NCBI RefSeq assembly: GCF_001905385.1
Contig: NZ_LIPF01000005.1
Coordinates: 124,001-188,000, forward strand
DNA from: Streptomyces sp. CB02414
GTDB taxonomy: Bacteria > Actinomycetota > Actinomycetes > Streptomycetales > Streptomycetaceae
DNA length: 64,000 bases
Direction of reading: 5' to 3'
The notes beneath the pieces are model-generated. The model searched no databases, was not told where the DNA came from, and was given only the letters and a program-made list of their open reading frames with translations. The translations under genes were made by a program, and so were the position numbers. Of this stretch, positions 7,889 to 16,721 are shown piece after piece. The first letter of the stretch is position 1. Every line of letters starts with the position of its first letter.

Positions 7889-9214
7889 ATGGCCGGTACG
7901 TCGTCGCAGACCGGGCAGGAGCGGGCGGCAGGCGGAAAGGCGGCGCGGGCCGTCTGGTCGCGGGACTTCGCGCTGTTCTTCACCGCCCGGGCGATCGCCC
8001 GGCTCGGGGACACCATGCTCCCGGTCGCGCTCGCCGCGGGCCTGCTCCAGCACGGGTACGGGGCGGGTGCGGTAGGCCTCGCCATGGCCGCGACGGCCGC
8101 CGCCTTCGCCGGCCTGGTCGTCTTCGGCGGAGTCCTCGCCGACCGCTTCAGCACCCGCAAGCTGATGATCGGCGCCGACCTGGTGCGGCTCGGCACCCAG
8201 GCCCTGGCCGCCGCCCTCTTCTTCTCCGGCCACGTCGTGCTGTGGCAGATCTGCGCCATCGGATTCGTCAACGGCGTCGCGGGCGCCGTCTTCCAGCCCG
8301 GCGTCGCCAGCACCGTGCCCCGGCTCGCCTCCGACATCCAGGGTGCCAACGGCGCGATACGCGTCGCCGAGTCCGCCGCCCAGCTGGCCGGCCCCGCCGT
8401 CGCCGGCCTCCTGGTCGGCTTCGCCTCGCCCGGCGGTGTCTTCGCCGCCCACGCCACCACGTACGCGATCAGCGCCCTGTGTCTGCTGCTGCTCCGGCTG
8501 CCCCCGCTCGCGCCGGGACGCCGTGCCGTGGCCGGCCGCGGCTCCAAGGCGTTCCGTGCCGACCTGGTCGAGGGGTGGCGGGAGTTCCGGTCCAGACAGT
8601 GGCTGTGGGGCGTCATCGCCGTCTGGTGTGTCTACATGATCGCCGTCTGGGGCCCGACCGTGCCGCTGGTGGCGACCGAGGTGGTGCGGGAACACGGACC
8701 CCGCGCCTACGGCCTGGTCAACTCCGCCCTGGGCGCCGGCACCGTCGTCGGCGGGCTCCTCGCGCTGCGGCTGCGCCCCCGCCGGATGCTCCGCGCTGGC
8801 GCGATCGCCCTCGTCGGCTTCGCCGCGTTCCCCGCGAGCGTCGGCGCCGGCCTCGGCGTACCGGCCATGGCGACCGGCGCCGCCGTCGCCGGGGCCGGGA
8901 TGTCCTTCTGGGGCGTGATGTGGGCGACCAGCGTGCAGACCCAGGTCCCGCCGGACGTCCTCAACCGCATCCACGCCTACGACGTCGCGGGCTCGCTGGC
9001 GATGATGCCCGTCGGCCAGGCCCTCGCCGGCCCTGCCGCCGCGGCCCTCGGCGCCGACCACGTGCTCCTCGTCGCCGGCGCGACGAGCTTCGGCGTCTGC
9101 GCCGCCCTGCTCCTGATACCGGCGGTCCGCGGACTGGTGCGGGTCGACGCCACCGCGGCCGTCTCGGAGCGGACGGCGGCGGCGCCCGAGCCGTCCCGTG
9201 CGGAGAAGTGCTGA
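7889..9214 (+). CDS. MFS transporter (EntS-like exporter family)
   Basis: 441 residues with about 12 hydrophobic segments. The MFS signature loop between TM2 and TM3 is GGVLADRFSTRKLM, followed by GADLVRLGTQ. It is closest in pattern to the MFS_3/enterobactin-exporter group. ATG at 7889 has GGGAGGGG about 11 bases upstream. However, an in-frame ATG at 7769 sits directly below a RecA-NDp-like motif and would add 40 very basic residues; I favour the later start because the added peptide is atypical. The substrate is unknown. Confidence 0.88.
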   Translation: MAGTSSQTGQERAAGGKAARAVWSRDFALFFTARAIARLGDTMLPVALAAGLLQHGYGAGAVGLAMAATAAAFAGLVVFGGVLADRFSTRKLMIGADLVRLGTQALAAALFFSGHVVLWQICAIGFVNGVAGAVFQPGVASTVPRLASDIQGANGAIRVAESAAQLAGPAVAGLLVGFASPGGVFAAHATTYAISALCLLLLRLPPLAPGRRAVAGRGSKAFRADLVEGWREFRSRQWLWGVIAVWCVYMIAVWGPTVPLVATEVVREHGPRAYGLVNSALGAGTVVGGLLALRLRPRRMLRAGAIALVGFAAFPASVGAGLGVPAMATGAAVAGAGMSFWGVMWATSVQTQVPPDVLNRIHAYDVAGSLAMMPVGQALAGPAAAALGADHVLLVAGATSFGVCAALLLIPAVRGLVRVDATAAVSERTAAAPEPSRAEKC

Positions 9215-9319
9215 CCGGCCGGTTCCGGTCCCCGGAAAAGCGATGCGCGACCACCGGTCCGAGTGCGGTATGGTTTTCCTGCGCGTTCGGCCGGGGGAAA
9301 CCCCAGGTCAGGCGGGCAA

Positions 9320-9393
<74 letters not shown>

Positions 9394-9412
9394 CTGGAGA
9401 CAGTCGTTGACC

Positions 9413-9449
9413 GAGGGGCGGTTGCCGGAGAGATCCGGAACCGCCCCTC
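9413..9449 (+). terminator. Terminator after tRNA-Pro copy 1
   Basis: An 11-bp stem (GAGGGGCGGTT / AACCGCCCCTC) encloses a loop that itself contains CCGG...CCGG. It is followed by GATTGTTCTC, weakly T-rich. It lies 20 bases after the tRNA and before the Mrp operon. Confidence 0.75.
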
Positions 9450-9510
9450 GATTGTTCTCTCTGCGGCGTGCCTGGGCGCCCAGGCGAGATGCCCGATATA
9501 TCACTGTCGG

Positions 9511-12429
9511 GTGTCCGTGCTCATCCTCTGCCACTTCGCGCTCGCGCTCTTCGCCGCGCCGCTGGTGAGATGGTGCGGGACCCGTGCCTTCCTCCTGCTG
9601 GCCCTGCCGCCCGCCGCGACGGCCCTCTGGGCGGCCACCCGGTGGAGCACGACGGCCGCGGGCGGCGCCGACACCGCCGAGTGGGCCTGGCTGCCCGCCT
9701 ACCAGGTGGACTGGGCACTGCGGCTGGACGCCCTGGCCGAACTCATGGTGCTGCTCGCCGCTGGAGTGGGCACCCTCGTCCTGGTCTACTGCGCCTCCTA
9801 CTTCGACGACCGGTCGCGGCAGCTCGGCAGGTTCGCCGGGAACCTCCTCGCCTTCGCCGGGGCGATGCTCGGCCTGGTCCTCGCCGACGACCTGATCCTG
9901 CTCTACATCTTCTGGGAACTGACGACCGTCTTCTCCTACCTGCTGATCGGCCAGACCAGCGACCACAAGCGGAACCGGCGCAGCGCCCTGCAGGCCCTGA
10001 CGGTCACCACCCTCGGCGGACTGACCATGCTCGTCGGCTTCCTGATCCTGGGTCACGAGGCCGGCACCTACCGGATCTCGGCGATCCTCGCCGACCCGCC
10101 GCCCGCGTCGGCGGCGCTGTCCACGGCGGTCGTGCTGATCCTCGTCGGCGCCCTCTCCAAGTCCGCGATCTGGCCGTTCAGCCTGTGGCTGCCCAACGCC
10201 ATGGCGGCCCCCACCCCGGTCAGCGCCTATCTGCACGCCGCCGCCATGGTCAAGGCGGGCGTCTACCTCATCGCCCGGCTCGCCCCCGCCCTCGCGGAGG
10301 TCACCCCCTGGCGGCCGCTCCTGCTCGTCCTGGGCTCCGCGACGATGCTGCTGGGCGCCTGGCGGGCGCTGCGCCTCAACGACCTGAAACTCGTCCTCGC
10401 CTACGGCACGGTCAGCCAGCTCGGTTTCCTCACCGTCCTCGCCGGCGCGGGCCGCCACGACACCGCCGTCGCCGCCACCGCCATGATCCTCGCCCACGCC
10501 CTGTTCAAGGCCCCGCTCTTCCTCGTCACCGGGATCGTCGACCACGCCACCGGCACCCGTGACCTGCGCAGACTCTCCGGGCTGGGGCGTCGGCTGCCCG
10601 CCGTGTGCGCCGTCGCCGTCGTAGCCGGACTGTCCATGGCCGCCGTACCGCCGCTGCTCGGCTTCACCGCGAAGGAAGCCGCGTTCCAGACCCTCCTGGA
10701 CGGCGACACCGCCGACCGCTGGGCGCTCGCCATGACCGTCGTCGGCTCGGCCCTCACCACTGCCTACACCCTGCGCTACCTGTGGGGCGCCTTCGCCCGC
10801 AAGCCCGGCGTCCCGGACACGGAAGCGCACACCGTGTCACCGGCCTTCCTCGCCCCGCCCGCCGTACTCGCCCTCGCCTGCCTCGTCCTCGGACCCGGCG
10901 TGCCCTGGCTCCAGGGGCTCCTCGGCACCTACGCCGAGCAGTTCCCGGCGCCGGCACACCCGTACCACCTGGCGCTGTGGCACGGGGCGGGCCTCGCCCT
11001 CGGCCTGTCCTGCGCTTCCTGGGCGGGCGGCGTGCTGCTCTTCCTCGCCGCGAGCCCCGTCCAGCGGGTCGGCCGGCTCCTGGCCTGGCGCTCCGCCGAC
11101 CGGAACTTCGGACGGCTGCTGCTCGCACTGGAACGCACCGCCCTGCAGACCACCGGCTTCGTGCAGCGCGGCTCGCTGTCGGTGTACCTGGTGACGACGA
11201 TGAGCGTGGTCCTCGCCGGGCAGCTCGCCGTCCTGATCGTGGACGAACCCTGGACCTCGGTGCCCGCGCCCCGGCTGTGGGACCACCCGGCCCAGGCCGG
11301 AGTCGCCCTGCTGACCTGCGCCGCCGCCCTGCTGTGCCTGGGCGTGCGGCGCCGGATGAAGGCCGTGGTGTTCGCCGGTCTCACCGGGTACGGCACCGCG
11401 CTGCTCTTCGTCGCGCAGGGCGCGCCCGACCTCGCGCTGACCCAGTTCTGCGTGGAGACCGTATCGATGATCGTCTTCGTGCTGGTGCTGCGCCGGATGC
11501 CGGTGCACTTCGAGGAGACCTACAGCCGGGCCCGGCGCGCCCTGCGCATGCCGGTGGCGCTCGCGGGCGGGGCCGCCGTCGCCTTCGTCGTCTGGATCAT
11601 GGCGGGGCACCGCCGGTCCGACAGCGCCGGTGCGGCGATGGTCGAGGAGACCGCCGACCACGGCCTGAAGGACGTCGTCGCGACGATCCTCGTCGACCTG
11701 CGGGCCTGGGACACCATGGGGGAGTCCGCGGTGCTCGCCGCCGCCGCGATCGGCGTCACCAGCCTCATCTACCTGCACCGCCGCACCGACACCGCCGAGC
11801 AGCCCGTACTGCCGCTGCCCGGGGACCACCCGCACGCCGGCCTGCGCACCGCCTGGCGGGCCACCCCGTACGAGCTGGCGGGCCTGCCCAGCGGCGACGA
11901 GGGCGCGCCGGAGCGGACCTGGCTCGCGGCCAGCTCCACCCTCGCCCCGGAGCGCCGCTCCGTCGTCCTGGAAGCGGTCGCCCGCCTCATCTTCCACCCC
12001 ATCCTCGTCCTCTCCGTCTACCTGCTGATGTGCGCGGAGAACCTGCCGGGCGGCGGCTTCGTCGGCGGCCTGACCGCCGGTGTCGCCTTCATCGCCCGCT
12101 ACCTCGCGGGCGGCCGGCACGAACTCGCCGACGCCGTGCCCGCCAAACCGGGCCTGTTCACCGGCCTCGGCATGTTCCTGTCCACCGGGGTCGCGCTGGG
12201 CGGGCTCGCCGAGGGCACCGTGCTGCACGGCTGGACCTGGCACGGCCACCTGCCCGTGTGGGGCGACGCCCATCTGTCCACCGCCGTCCTCTTCGACTGC
12301 GGCGTCTACCTCCTCGTCCTCGGCGTGGTCCTCGACATCGTGCGGGCCCTCGGCGCCCGCATCGACCGCCAGATCGAACGGGCCGCCGCCGGACGCCACG
12401 CCCCACGTGGGGAGGCGGGCCCCGCATGA
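9511..12429 (+). CDS. mrpA: Mrp-type Na+/H+ antiporter, fused subunits A and B
   Basis: 972 residues, largely hydrophobic, about 20 membrane segments. The N-terminal two thirds are the NuoL-like antiporter module (LYIFWELTTVFSYLLIG, LPNAMAAPTPVSAYLHAAAMVKAGVY, with the conserved Lys/Glu of the proton path). The last ~170 residues carry the MrpB domain (ENLPGGGFVGGLTAG). The fused A-B form is usual in actinobacteria. GTG at 9511 lacks an RBS but follows TATATC by 8 bases, suggesting a leaderless transcript. First gene of a six-gene operon that exchanges cytoplasmic Na+ for H+. Confidence 0.95.
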   Translation: MSVLILCHFALALFAAPLVRWCGTRAFLLLALPPAATALWAATRWSTTAAGGADTAEWAWLPAYQVDWALRLDALAELMVLLAAGVGTLVLVYCASYFDDRSRQLGRFAGNLLAFAGAMLGLVLADDLILLYIFWELTTVFSYLLIGQTSDHKRNRRSALQALTVTTLGGLTMLVGFLILGHEAGTYRISAILADPPPASAALSTAVVLILVGALSKSAIWPFSLWLPNAMAAPTPVSAYLHAAAMVKAGVYLIARLAPALAEVTPWRPLLLVLGSATMLLGAWRALRLNDLKLVLAYGTVSQLGFLTVLAGAGRHDTAVAATAMILAHALFKAPLFLVTGIVDHATGTRDLRRLSGLGRRLPAVCAVAVVAGLSMAAVPPLLGFTAKEAAFQTLLDGDTADRWALAMTVVGSALTTAYTLRYLWGAFARKPGVPDTEAHTVSPAFLAPPAVLALACLVLGPGVPWLQGLLGTYAEQFPAPAHPYHLALWHGAGLALGLSCASWAGGVLLFLAASPVQRVGRLLAWRSADRNFGRLLLALERTALQTTGFVQRGSLSVYLVTTMSVVLAGQLAVLIVDEPWTSVPAPRLWDHPAQAGVALLTCAAALLCLGVRRRMKAVVFAGLTGYGTALLFVAQGAPDLALTQFCVETVSMIVFVLVLRRMPVHFEETYSRARRALRMPVALAGGAAVAFVVWIMAGHRRSDSAGAAMVEETADHGLKDVVATILVDLRAWDTMGESAVLAAAAIGVTSLIYLHRRTDTAEQPVLPLPGDHPHAGLRTAWRATPYELAGLPSGDEGAPERTWLAASSTLAPERRSVVLEAVARLIFHPILVLSVYLLMCAENLPGGGFVGGLTAGVAFIARYLAGGRHELADAVPAKPGLFTGLGMFLSTGVALGGLAEGTVLHGWTWHGHLPVWGDAHLSTAVLFDCGVYLLVLGVVLDIVRALGARIDRQIERAAAGRHAPRGEAGPA

Positions 12430-13187
12430 CCGTAAGCCTTTCCCTCCTGGTGGCCGCCGCCGTCCTCAGCGCCGTCGGCGGCAGCCTGCTGCTGACCCGG
12501 TCCCTGACCCGGATCCTGCTCGGCGCGGTGGTCCTCGGCAACGGCGTCAACCTGCTGATCCTCGCCTCCACGGGCAGCGCGGGCGCCCCGCCACTGCTCT
12601 ACCCGCAGGTCATCCGCAACCGGGTCACCGACCCCCTGCCCCAGGCCATCGCCCTCACCGCGATCGTCATCACCCTCGCCACCACCGCGTTCCTGCTCGC
12701 CATGGCCTACCGCAGCCACCAGGTCACCGGATCCGACGAGATCAGCGACGACACCGAGGACCGGCTGGTCGCCCTGCGCGCCGAGTTCCTCGACCGGCGC
12801 GGCGAACTGCGCGACCGCTACCGCGAGGCCCGCGCCGAACCCGGCACCGACCCCGAACTGGGCGCCCGATACCGCGCCGCCCGCCGACGGCTGCGCCGCC
12901 GGGTCCGCGAGGAACGCGCCTACCAGGCCCGCGCCAACGACGTCTCCGGAAACATCTGGAACGACATCCTCGGCGCCGACCCCGAGGACTACCGCGAGGG
13001 CCGGGAACTGGGCTCCACCGACGCGACGGGCCGCCCGGGACCCGCGCCGGCCCGCGTCGCCGGGCCCTCCAACGACCCCGAGGAGTCCGGCCGCGAGCCC
13101 GACTCCCACCCCGGCGAGGACTCCGGCCACCCGCCGCCCGACCAGCCCGACGACCCCGCGGGCGCCGGCACGGAAGGAACCAGGTGA
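12426..13187 (+). CDS. mrpC: Mrp antiporter subunit C with long hydrophilic extension
   Basis: 253 residues. The first ~105 are a normal NuoK-like MrpC with three membrane helices (LLGAVVLGNGVNLLILAS, ALTAIVITLATTAFLLAMAY). The remaining ~145 residues are unusual: a highly charged Arg/Glu helix (about 115-185) and a Pro/Gly/Asp-rich tail to the C-terminus. Typical MrpC ends near residue 110-120. It overlaps mrpA (ATGA) and mrpD (GTGA). The extension probably lies in the cytoplasm and could regulate assembly; that is inference. Confidence 0.93.
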   Translation: MTVSLSLLVAAAVLSAVGGSLLLTRSLTRILLGAVVLGNGVNLLILASTGSAGAPPLLYPQVIRNRVTDPLPQAIALTAIVITLATTAFLLAMAYRSHQVTGSDEISDDTEDRLVALRAEFLDRRGELRDRYREARAEPGTDPELGARYRAARRRLRRRVREERAYQARANDVSGNIWNDILGADPEDYREGRELGSTDATGRPGPAPARVAGPSNDPEESGREPDSHPGEDSGHPPPDQPDDPAGAGTEGTR

Positions 13188-14827
13188 ACGCGCTCGTCCC
13201 CCTCCCCGTCCTGCTGCCCCTGTGCGTCACCGGCCTGAAGCTGGCCATCGGCCCCCGGCTCCAGCGGTTCCAGCGCTTCATCACCCTCGCCGTGCTCGCC
13301 GCGGTGCTCGTGCTCTCCGTGCTCCTCATGGTGGCCGCCGACCGCCACGGCCCGCTCAGCGTGCACCTCGGCGACTTCGCGCCGCCCATCGGCATCACCC
13401 TCGTCGCCGACCGGCTGGCGGGCCTGATGCTCACCGTGTCCAGCGCCGTCACCCTGCTCGTCAACCTGTACTCGCTCGGCCAGGGCATGGCCGACCGCGA
13501 CGACCAGACGCCGGTCGGCGTCTTCCACCCCGCCTACCTCATCCTCGTGGCCGGCGTCTCCTGCACCTTCCTCGCCGGAGACCTCGTCAACCTCTACGTC
13601 GGCTTCGAGATCATGCTCGTCGCGAGCTTCGTGCTGCTCACCATCGGCGGTACCGCGACCCGCATCCGCGCCGGATCGACGTACGTGATCATCTCGCTGT
13701 TCTCCTCGGTGCTCTTCCTCGTCGCGATCGCCATGACGTACTCGGTCGCGGGGACGGTGAACTTCGCGCAGCTCGCGGTACGGCTGCAGGAGGTGCCGGC
13801 CGGGGTGCGCACCCTGCTGGAGGCCATGCTGCTGACGGTCTTCGCCATCAAGGCGGCGGTGTTCCCCCTCGCCGCATGGCTGCCCGACTCCTACCCGACC
13901 GCGCCCGCGCCGGTCACCGCGGTCTTCGCCGGCCTGCTGACCAAGGTCGGCGTGTACTCGATGCTGCGCACCCAGACCCTGCTCTTCCCCGGCCACCGCC
14001 TCGGCGACGTGCTGATGCTGGCCGCGCTCGCGTCCATGGTGGTCGGCATCCTCGGCGCGGTCGCCCAGACCGACCTGAAACGGGTGCTGTCCTTCACCCT
14101 CATCAGTCACATCGGCTACATGGTCTTCGGCATCGCGCTCGCCGGGCGCGGCTCGATCAGCGGCGCGATCGTGTACGTGGCCCACCACATCACCGTGCAG
14201 ACCACCCTCTTTCTCGTCGCCGGGCTCATCGAACGGCGCGACGGCACCACGGAACTCACCCGGCTCGGCGGCCTGGCGAAATCCGCGCCGCTGCTCGCCG
14301 TGCTGTTCTTCGTGCCCGCCATGAACCTCGGGGGCATCCCGCCGCTCTCCGGGTTCATCGGCAAGCTCGGTCTGATGCGGGCGGGCGTCGACGAAGGCGG
14401 CGGCTGGGCCTGGGCGCTGGTCGCCGCGTCCGCCGCCACCAGCCTGCTCACCCTCTACGTCATGGCGAAGGTCTGGAACCTCGCCTTCTGGCGCGACGCG
14501 CCGCCGGGGGCCGAGGGCGAGGGCAGGGTGCTGGAGTCCGCCGAGGACGATCCGGGTGACGACGAGGAGGACGCGGACGCGAGGGAGCCCGGGGCCGGGC
14601 GCGGTCTGCCGGTACCGGCGGGCGCCGTGGTCTCCGCCGGGTTCCTGGGGCAGTCCATCACCACCACCAAGCGGCTGCCCTGGCCGATGCTGGTGGCGAC
14701 CGGCGCCGCCGTCGCCCTCGGTCTGCTCTACACCGTTCTCGGCGGCCCCCTCACCACCTTCACCGACGCCGCAGCCGCCGAACTCCTCGCCCGCACCCCC
14801 TACATCGAGGCGGTGCTCGGCCGATGA
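13184..14827 (+). CDS. mrpD: Mrp antiporter subunit D
   Basis: 547 residues, NuoN/NuoM-like antiporter subunit with about 14 helices: LVNLYVGFEIMLVASFVLL, IKAAVFPLAAWLPDSYPTAPAPVTAVFAGLLTKVG (conserved Lys/Pro-containing antiporter helices), and LKRVLSFTLISHIGYMVFG. A hydrophilic acidic loop near residues 445-475 (GEGRVLESAEDDPGDDEED) is longer than in most homologues. GTG at 13184 overlaps the mrpC stop. Confidence 0.95.
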   Translation: MNALVPLPVLLPLCVTGLKLAIGPRLQRFQRFITLAVLAAVLVLSVLLMVAADRHGPLSVHLGDFAPPIGITLVADRLAGLMLTVSSAVTLLVNLYSLGQGMADRDDQTPVGVFHPAYLILVAGVSCTFLAGDLVNLYVGFEIMLVASFVLLTIGGTATRIRAGSTYVIISLFSSVLFLVAIAMTYSVAGTVNFAQLAVRLQEVPAGVRTLLEAMLLTVFAIKAAVFPLAAWLPDSYPTAPAPVTAVFAGLLTKVGVYSMLRTQTLLFPGHRLGDVLMLAALASMVVGILGAVAQTDLKRVLSFTLISHIGYMVFGIALAGRGSISGAIVYVAHHITVQTTLFLVAGLIERRDGTTELTRLGGLAKSAPLLAVLFFVPAMNLGGIPPLSGFIGKLGLMRAGVDEGGGWAWALVAASAATSLLTLYVMAKVWNLAFWRDAPPGAEGEGRVLESAEDDPGDDEEDADAREPGAGRGLPVPAGAVVSAGFLGQSITTTKRLPWPMLVATGAAVALGLLYTVLGGPLTTFTDAAAAELLARTPYIEAVLGR

Positions 14828-15423
14828 GCAACCTCCTGCGTGACCGTTCCCCCTACAGCTGGTCGTTCCGCATCGGCGGCGGCAGACGCATCCTCGACCT
14901 GCCGCTCGTCGCCTGGCTGACGGTGATCTGGATCCTGCTGTGGGGCACCCCGTCCTGGGCCAACCTCGTCAACGGCGTCACCGTCGCGGTGTCCCTGTGC
15001 CTGGCCTTCCCGCTGCCCGCGGTCGACCTCGGCCTGCGGCTGCGCCCGCTGGGCATCCTGCGGCTCGCGGCGTACCTGCTGTACGACATGTTCGCCTCCA
15101 GCGTCGCGGTCACCCGGCAGATCTTCGCCAAGGGCCCCTACCGCGCCGCGGTCGTCGCCGTCCCGCTGCGGGTGCGCAGCGACCTCATGCTCACGGCCAC
15201 CACCGTCGCCGTCTCCAACGTCCCCGGCGGCTCCGTGATCGAGGTGCGCCGGTCGACGGCCACCGTGTTCCTGCACGTCCTCGACGCCGACGATCCCGGC
15301 GAGATCGAGCGGGCCCGGCGGCAGGTGTGGCGCATGGAGGGACTCGTCGCCCGTGCCTTCGGCACCGCCGAGGACATCGCCCACGCCGCCCGTCCCGTAC
15401 CGGAAGGGAACCCCTCGCCGTGA
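14824..15423 (+). CDS. mrpE: Mrp antiporter subunit E
   Basis: 199 residues. Two or three N-terminal membrane segments are followed by a cytoplasmic domain with the MrpE motif SDLMLTATTVAVSNVPGG and TVFLHVLD, typical of the subunit. ATG at 14824 overlaps the mrpD stop (ATGA). Confidence 0.93.
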   Translation: MSNLLRDRSPYSWSFRIGGGRRILDLPLVAWLTVIWILLWGTPSWANLVNGVTVAVSLCLAFPLPAVDLGLRLRPLGILRLAAYLLYDMFASSVAVTRQIFAKGPYRAAVVAVPLRVRSDLMLTATTVAVSNVPGGSVIEVRRSTATVFLHVLDADDPGEIERARRQVWRMEGLVARAFGTAEDIAHAARPVPEGNPSP

Positions 15424-15737
15424 CCACCCTGCACGACGTCGAGGAGGCCATGCTGGTCGCCTCGCTGGTGATGATCCTCGTCGCCGGCGCCCTGCTGCTG
15501 TACCGCATCTGGTACGGGCCCTCGATGCTGGACCGCGCGGTCGCCCTGGACGTGGCGGCGGCGCTCATCATCGCCGGCATCGCCGTCAAGGCCGCCCACG
15601 ACGGCGACTCCTTCTACTTCCCGGTGATGCTGGTACTCGCTTTCCTCGGCTTCACGGGCTCGGTGGGCATCGCCCGGTTCATCGCCGTACGCGACCGGCC
15701 CTCGCGGCGGGCGGACGGCACGGAGGACCACCGGTGA
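15420..15737 (+). CDS. mrpF: Mrp antiporter subunit F
   Basis: 105 residues, three membrane helices: the N-terminal LVASLVMILVAGALLLYRIWYGPSMLDRAVALD segment is the MrpF hallmark, and FLGFTGSVGIARFI ends the third helix. GTG at 15420 overlaps the mrpE stop. Confidence 0.93.
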   Translation: MTTLHDVEEAMLVASLVMILVAGALLLYRIWYGPSMLDRAVALDVAAALIIAGIAVKAAHDGDSFYFPVMLVLAFLGFTGSVGIARFIAVRDRPSRRADGTEDHR

Positions 15738-16099
15738 ACGCCTGGACCGAGGCCGCCGACCTGATCGGGGTCGTACTGCTGTTCCTCGGCTGCCTGCAGT
15801 GCCTGCTCGGAGTGATCGGGATGCTCCGCCTCCCCGACGTGCTCTCCCGCAGCCACGCCGCCACCAAACCGCAGACGCTCGGCATCCTCCTCGTCCTCGT
15901 CGGGGTGGCGCTGCGGCTGCGGCACGGCATCGACATGGGCACCCTCGCGCTCATCGTCTTCTTCCAGTTCCTCACCAGCCCGGTCGCCTCCCATCTGGTG
16001 GCCCGCTCCGCCTACCGCACCGGCCAGACGGGATCCCGGGGCCTGCTCCGGGACGACCTGGACCCGCAGTTGAGCGACGGGGAGCGGCAAGGGGAGTAG
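15734..16099 (+). CDS. mrpG: Mrp antiporter subunit G
   Basis: 121 residues with three membrane helices and the MrpG signature GMLRLPDVLSRSHAATKPQTLG followed by FFQFLTSPVASHLVARSAYRTG. GTG at 15734 overlaps the mrpF stop. It is the last gene of the mrpA-G operon; transcription then meets the convergent NUDIX-like gene 14 bases away, with no clear hairpin between. Confidence 0.93.
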   Translation: MNAWTEAADLIGVVLLFLGCLQCLLGVIGMLRLPDVLSRSHAATKPQTLGILLVLVGVALRLRHGIDMGTLALIVFFQFLTSPVASHLVARSAYRTGQTGSRGLLRDDLDPQLSDGERQGE

Positions 16100-16113
16100 C
16101 GCCGCCGGGGCGT

Positions 16114-16650
16114 TCAGCCCACGCAGCCCACGTGTGCCAGCGCCTGCTTCAGCAGCACCCCGTGCCCGCCCGGCATCTCGCTCTGCACCGCCTCGGACAG
16201 CGCCTCACGCGGATCGAACCAGACCAGGTCCAGCGCGTCCTGCCGGGGCCGGCAGTCACCGGTGACGGGCACGACGTAGGCCAGGGACACTGCGTGCTGC
16301 CGGGGGTCGTGGTACGGCGTGACCCCGTGCGTGGGGAAGTATTCGGCCACCGTGAACGGCTGGAGCGAGGCGGGCACCCGGGGCAGCGCCACCGGGCCGA
16401 GGTCCTTCTCCAGGTGCCGCAGCAGGGCGTCCCGGACCCGCTCGTGGTGCAGGACCCGCCCGGAGACCAGCGTCCGGCTGACCGTCCCGTCGGGTCCGAT
16501 GCGCAGGAGCAGGCCCACGCTGGTGACTTCGCCGCTGTCGTCGACGCGCACGGGCACCGCCTCGACGTACAGGATCGGCATGCGGGCGCGTGCCATTTCC
16601 AGTTCGTCGGTCGTCAGCCAGCCCGGCGTGGTCTCGGTCATGTCAGACAT
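16114..16650 (-). CDS. NUDIX-like DUF4916 family protein
   Basis: 178 residues with a NUDIX-type fold but a degenerate NUDIX box (no clean GX5EX7REUXEEXGU). The conserved core is MPILYVEAVPVRVD, GTVSRTLVSGRVLHHERVRDALLRHLEKDLGP, and the C-terminal DALDLVWFDPREAL. Actinobacterial family of unknown substrate. The start at 16650 (MSDMTE) is used; an internal ATG three codons later is equally possible. Confidence 0.87.
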   Translation of the reverse strand: MSDMTETTPGWLTTDELEMARARMPILYVEAVPVRVDDSGEVTSVGLLLRIGPDGTVSRTLVSGRVLHHERVRDALLRHLEKDLGPVALPRVPASLQPFTVAEYFPTHGVTPYHDPRQHAVSLAYVVPVTGDCRPRQDALDLVWFDPREALSEAVQSEMPGGHGVLLKQALAHVGCVG

Positions 16651-16721
16651 CGCTTGATCATACTTTCAGCCGTTCCTGCTTCCCGGGCGGCGCTCCGGGA
16701 CTGTGATGGGTGCCACGCCGC

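Noticed and set aside
7319..9061. A 580-residue minus-strand frame opposite the MFS transporter
   Set aside because: A shadow of the transporter, with Gly/Glu/Asp/His-rich low-complexity sequence and no motifs; the plus strand has clear MFS signatures.
9413..9449. Riboswitch upstream of the Mrp operon
   Set aside because: The only structure is a simple hairpin placed right after the tRNA, best read as the tRNA terminator.
10605..12425. Extension of the mrpC frame far upstream
   Set aside because: It is out of frame within mrpA and reads as Arg/Pro-rich shadow; the real MrpC begins at the ATG at 12426.
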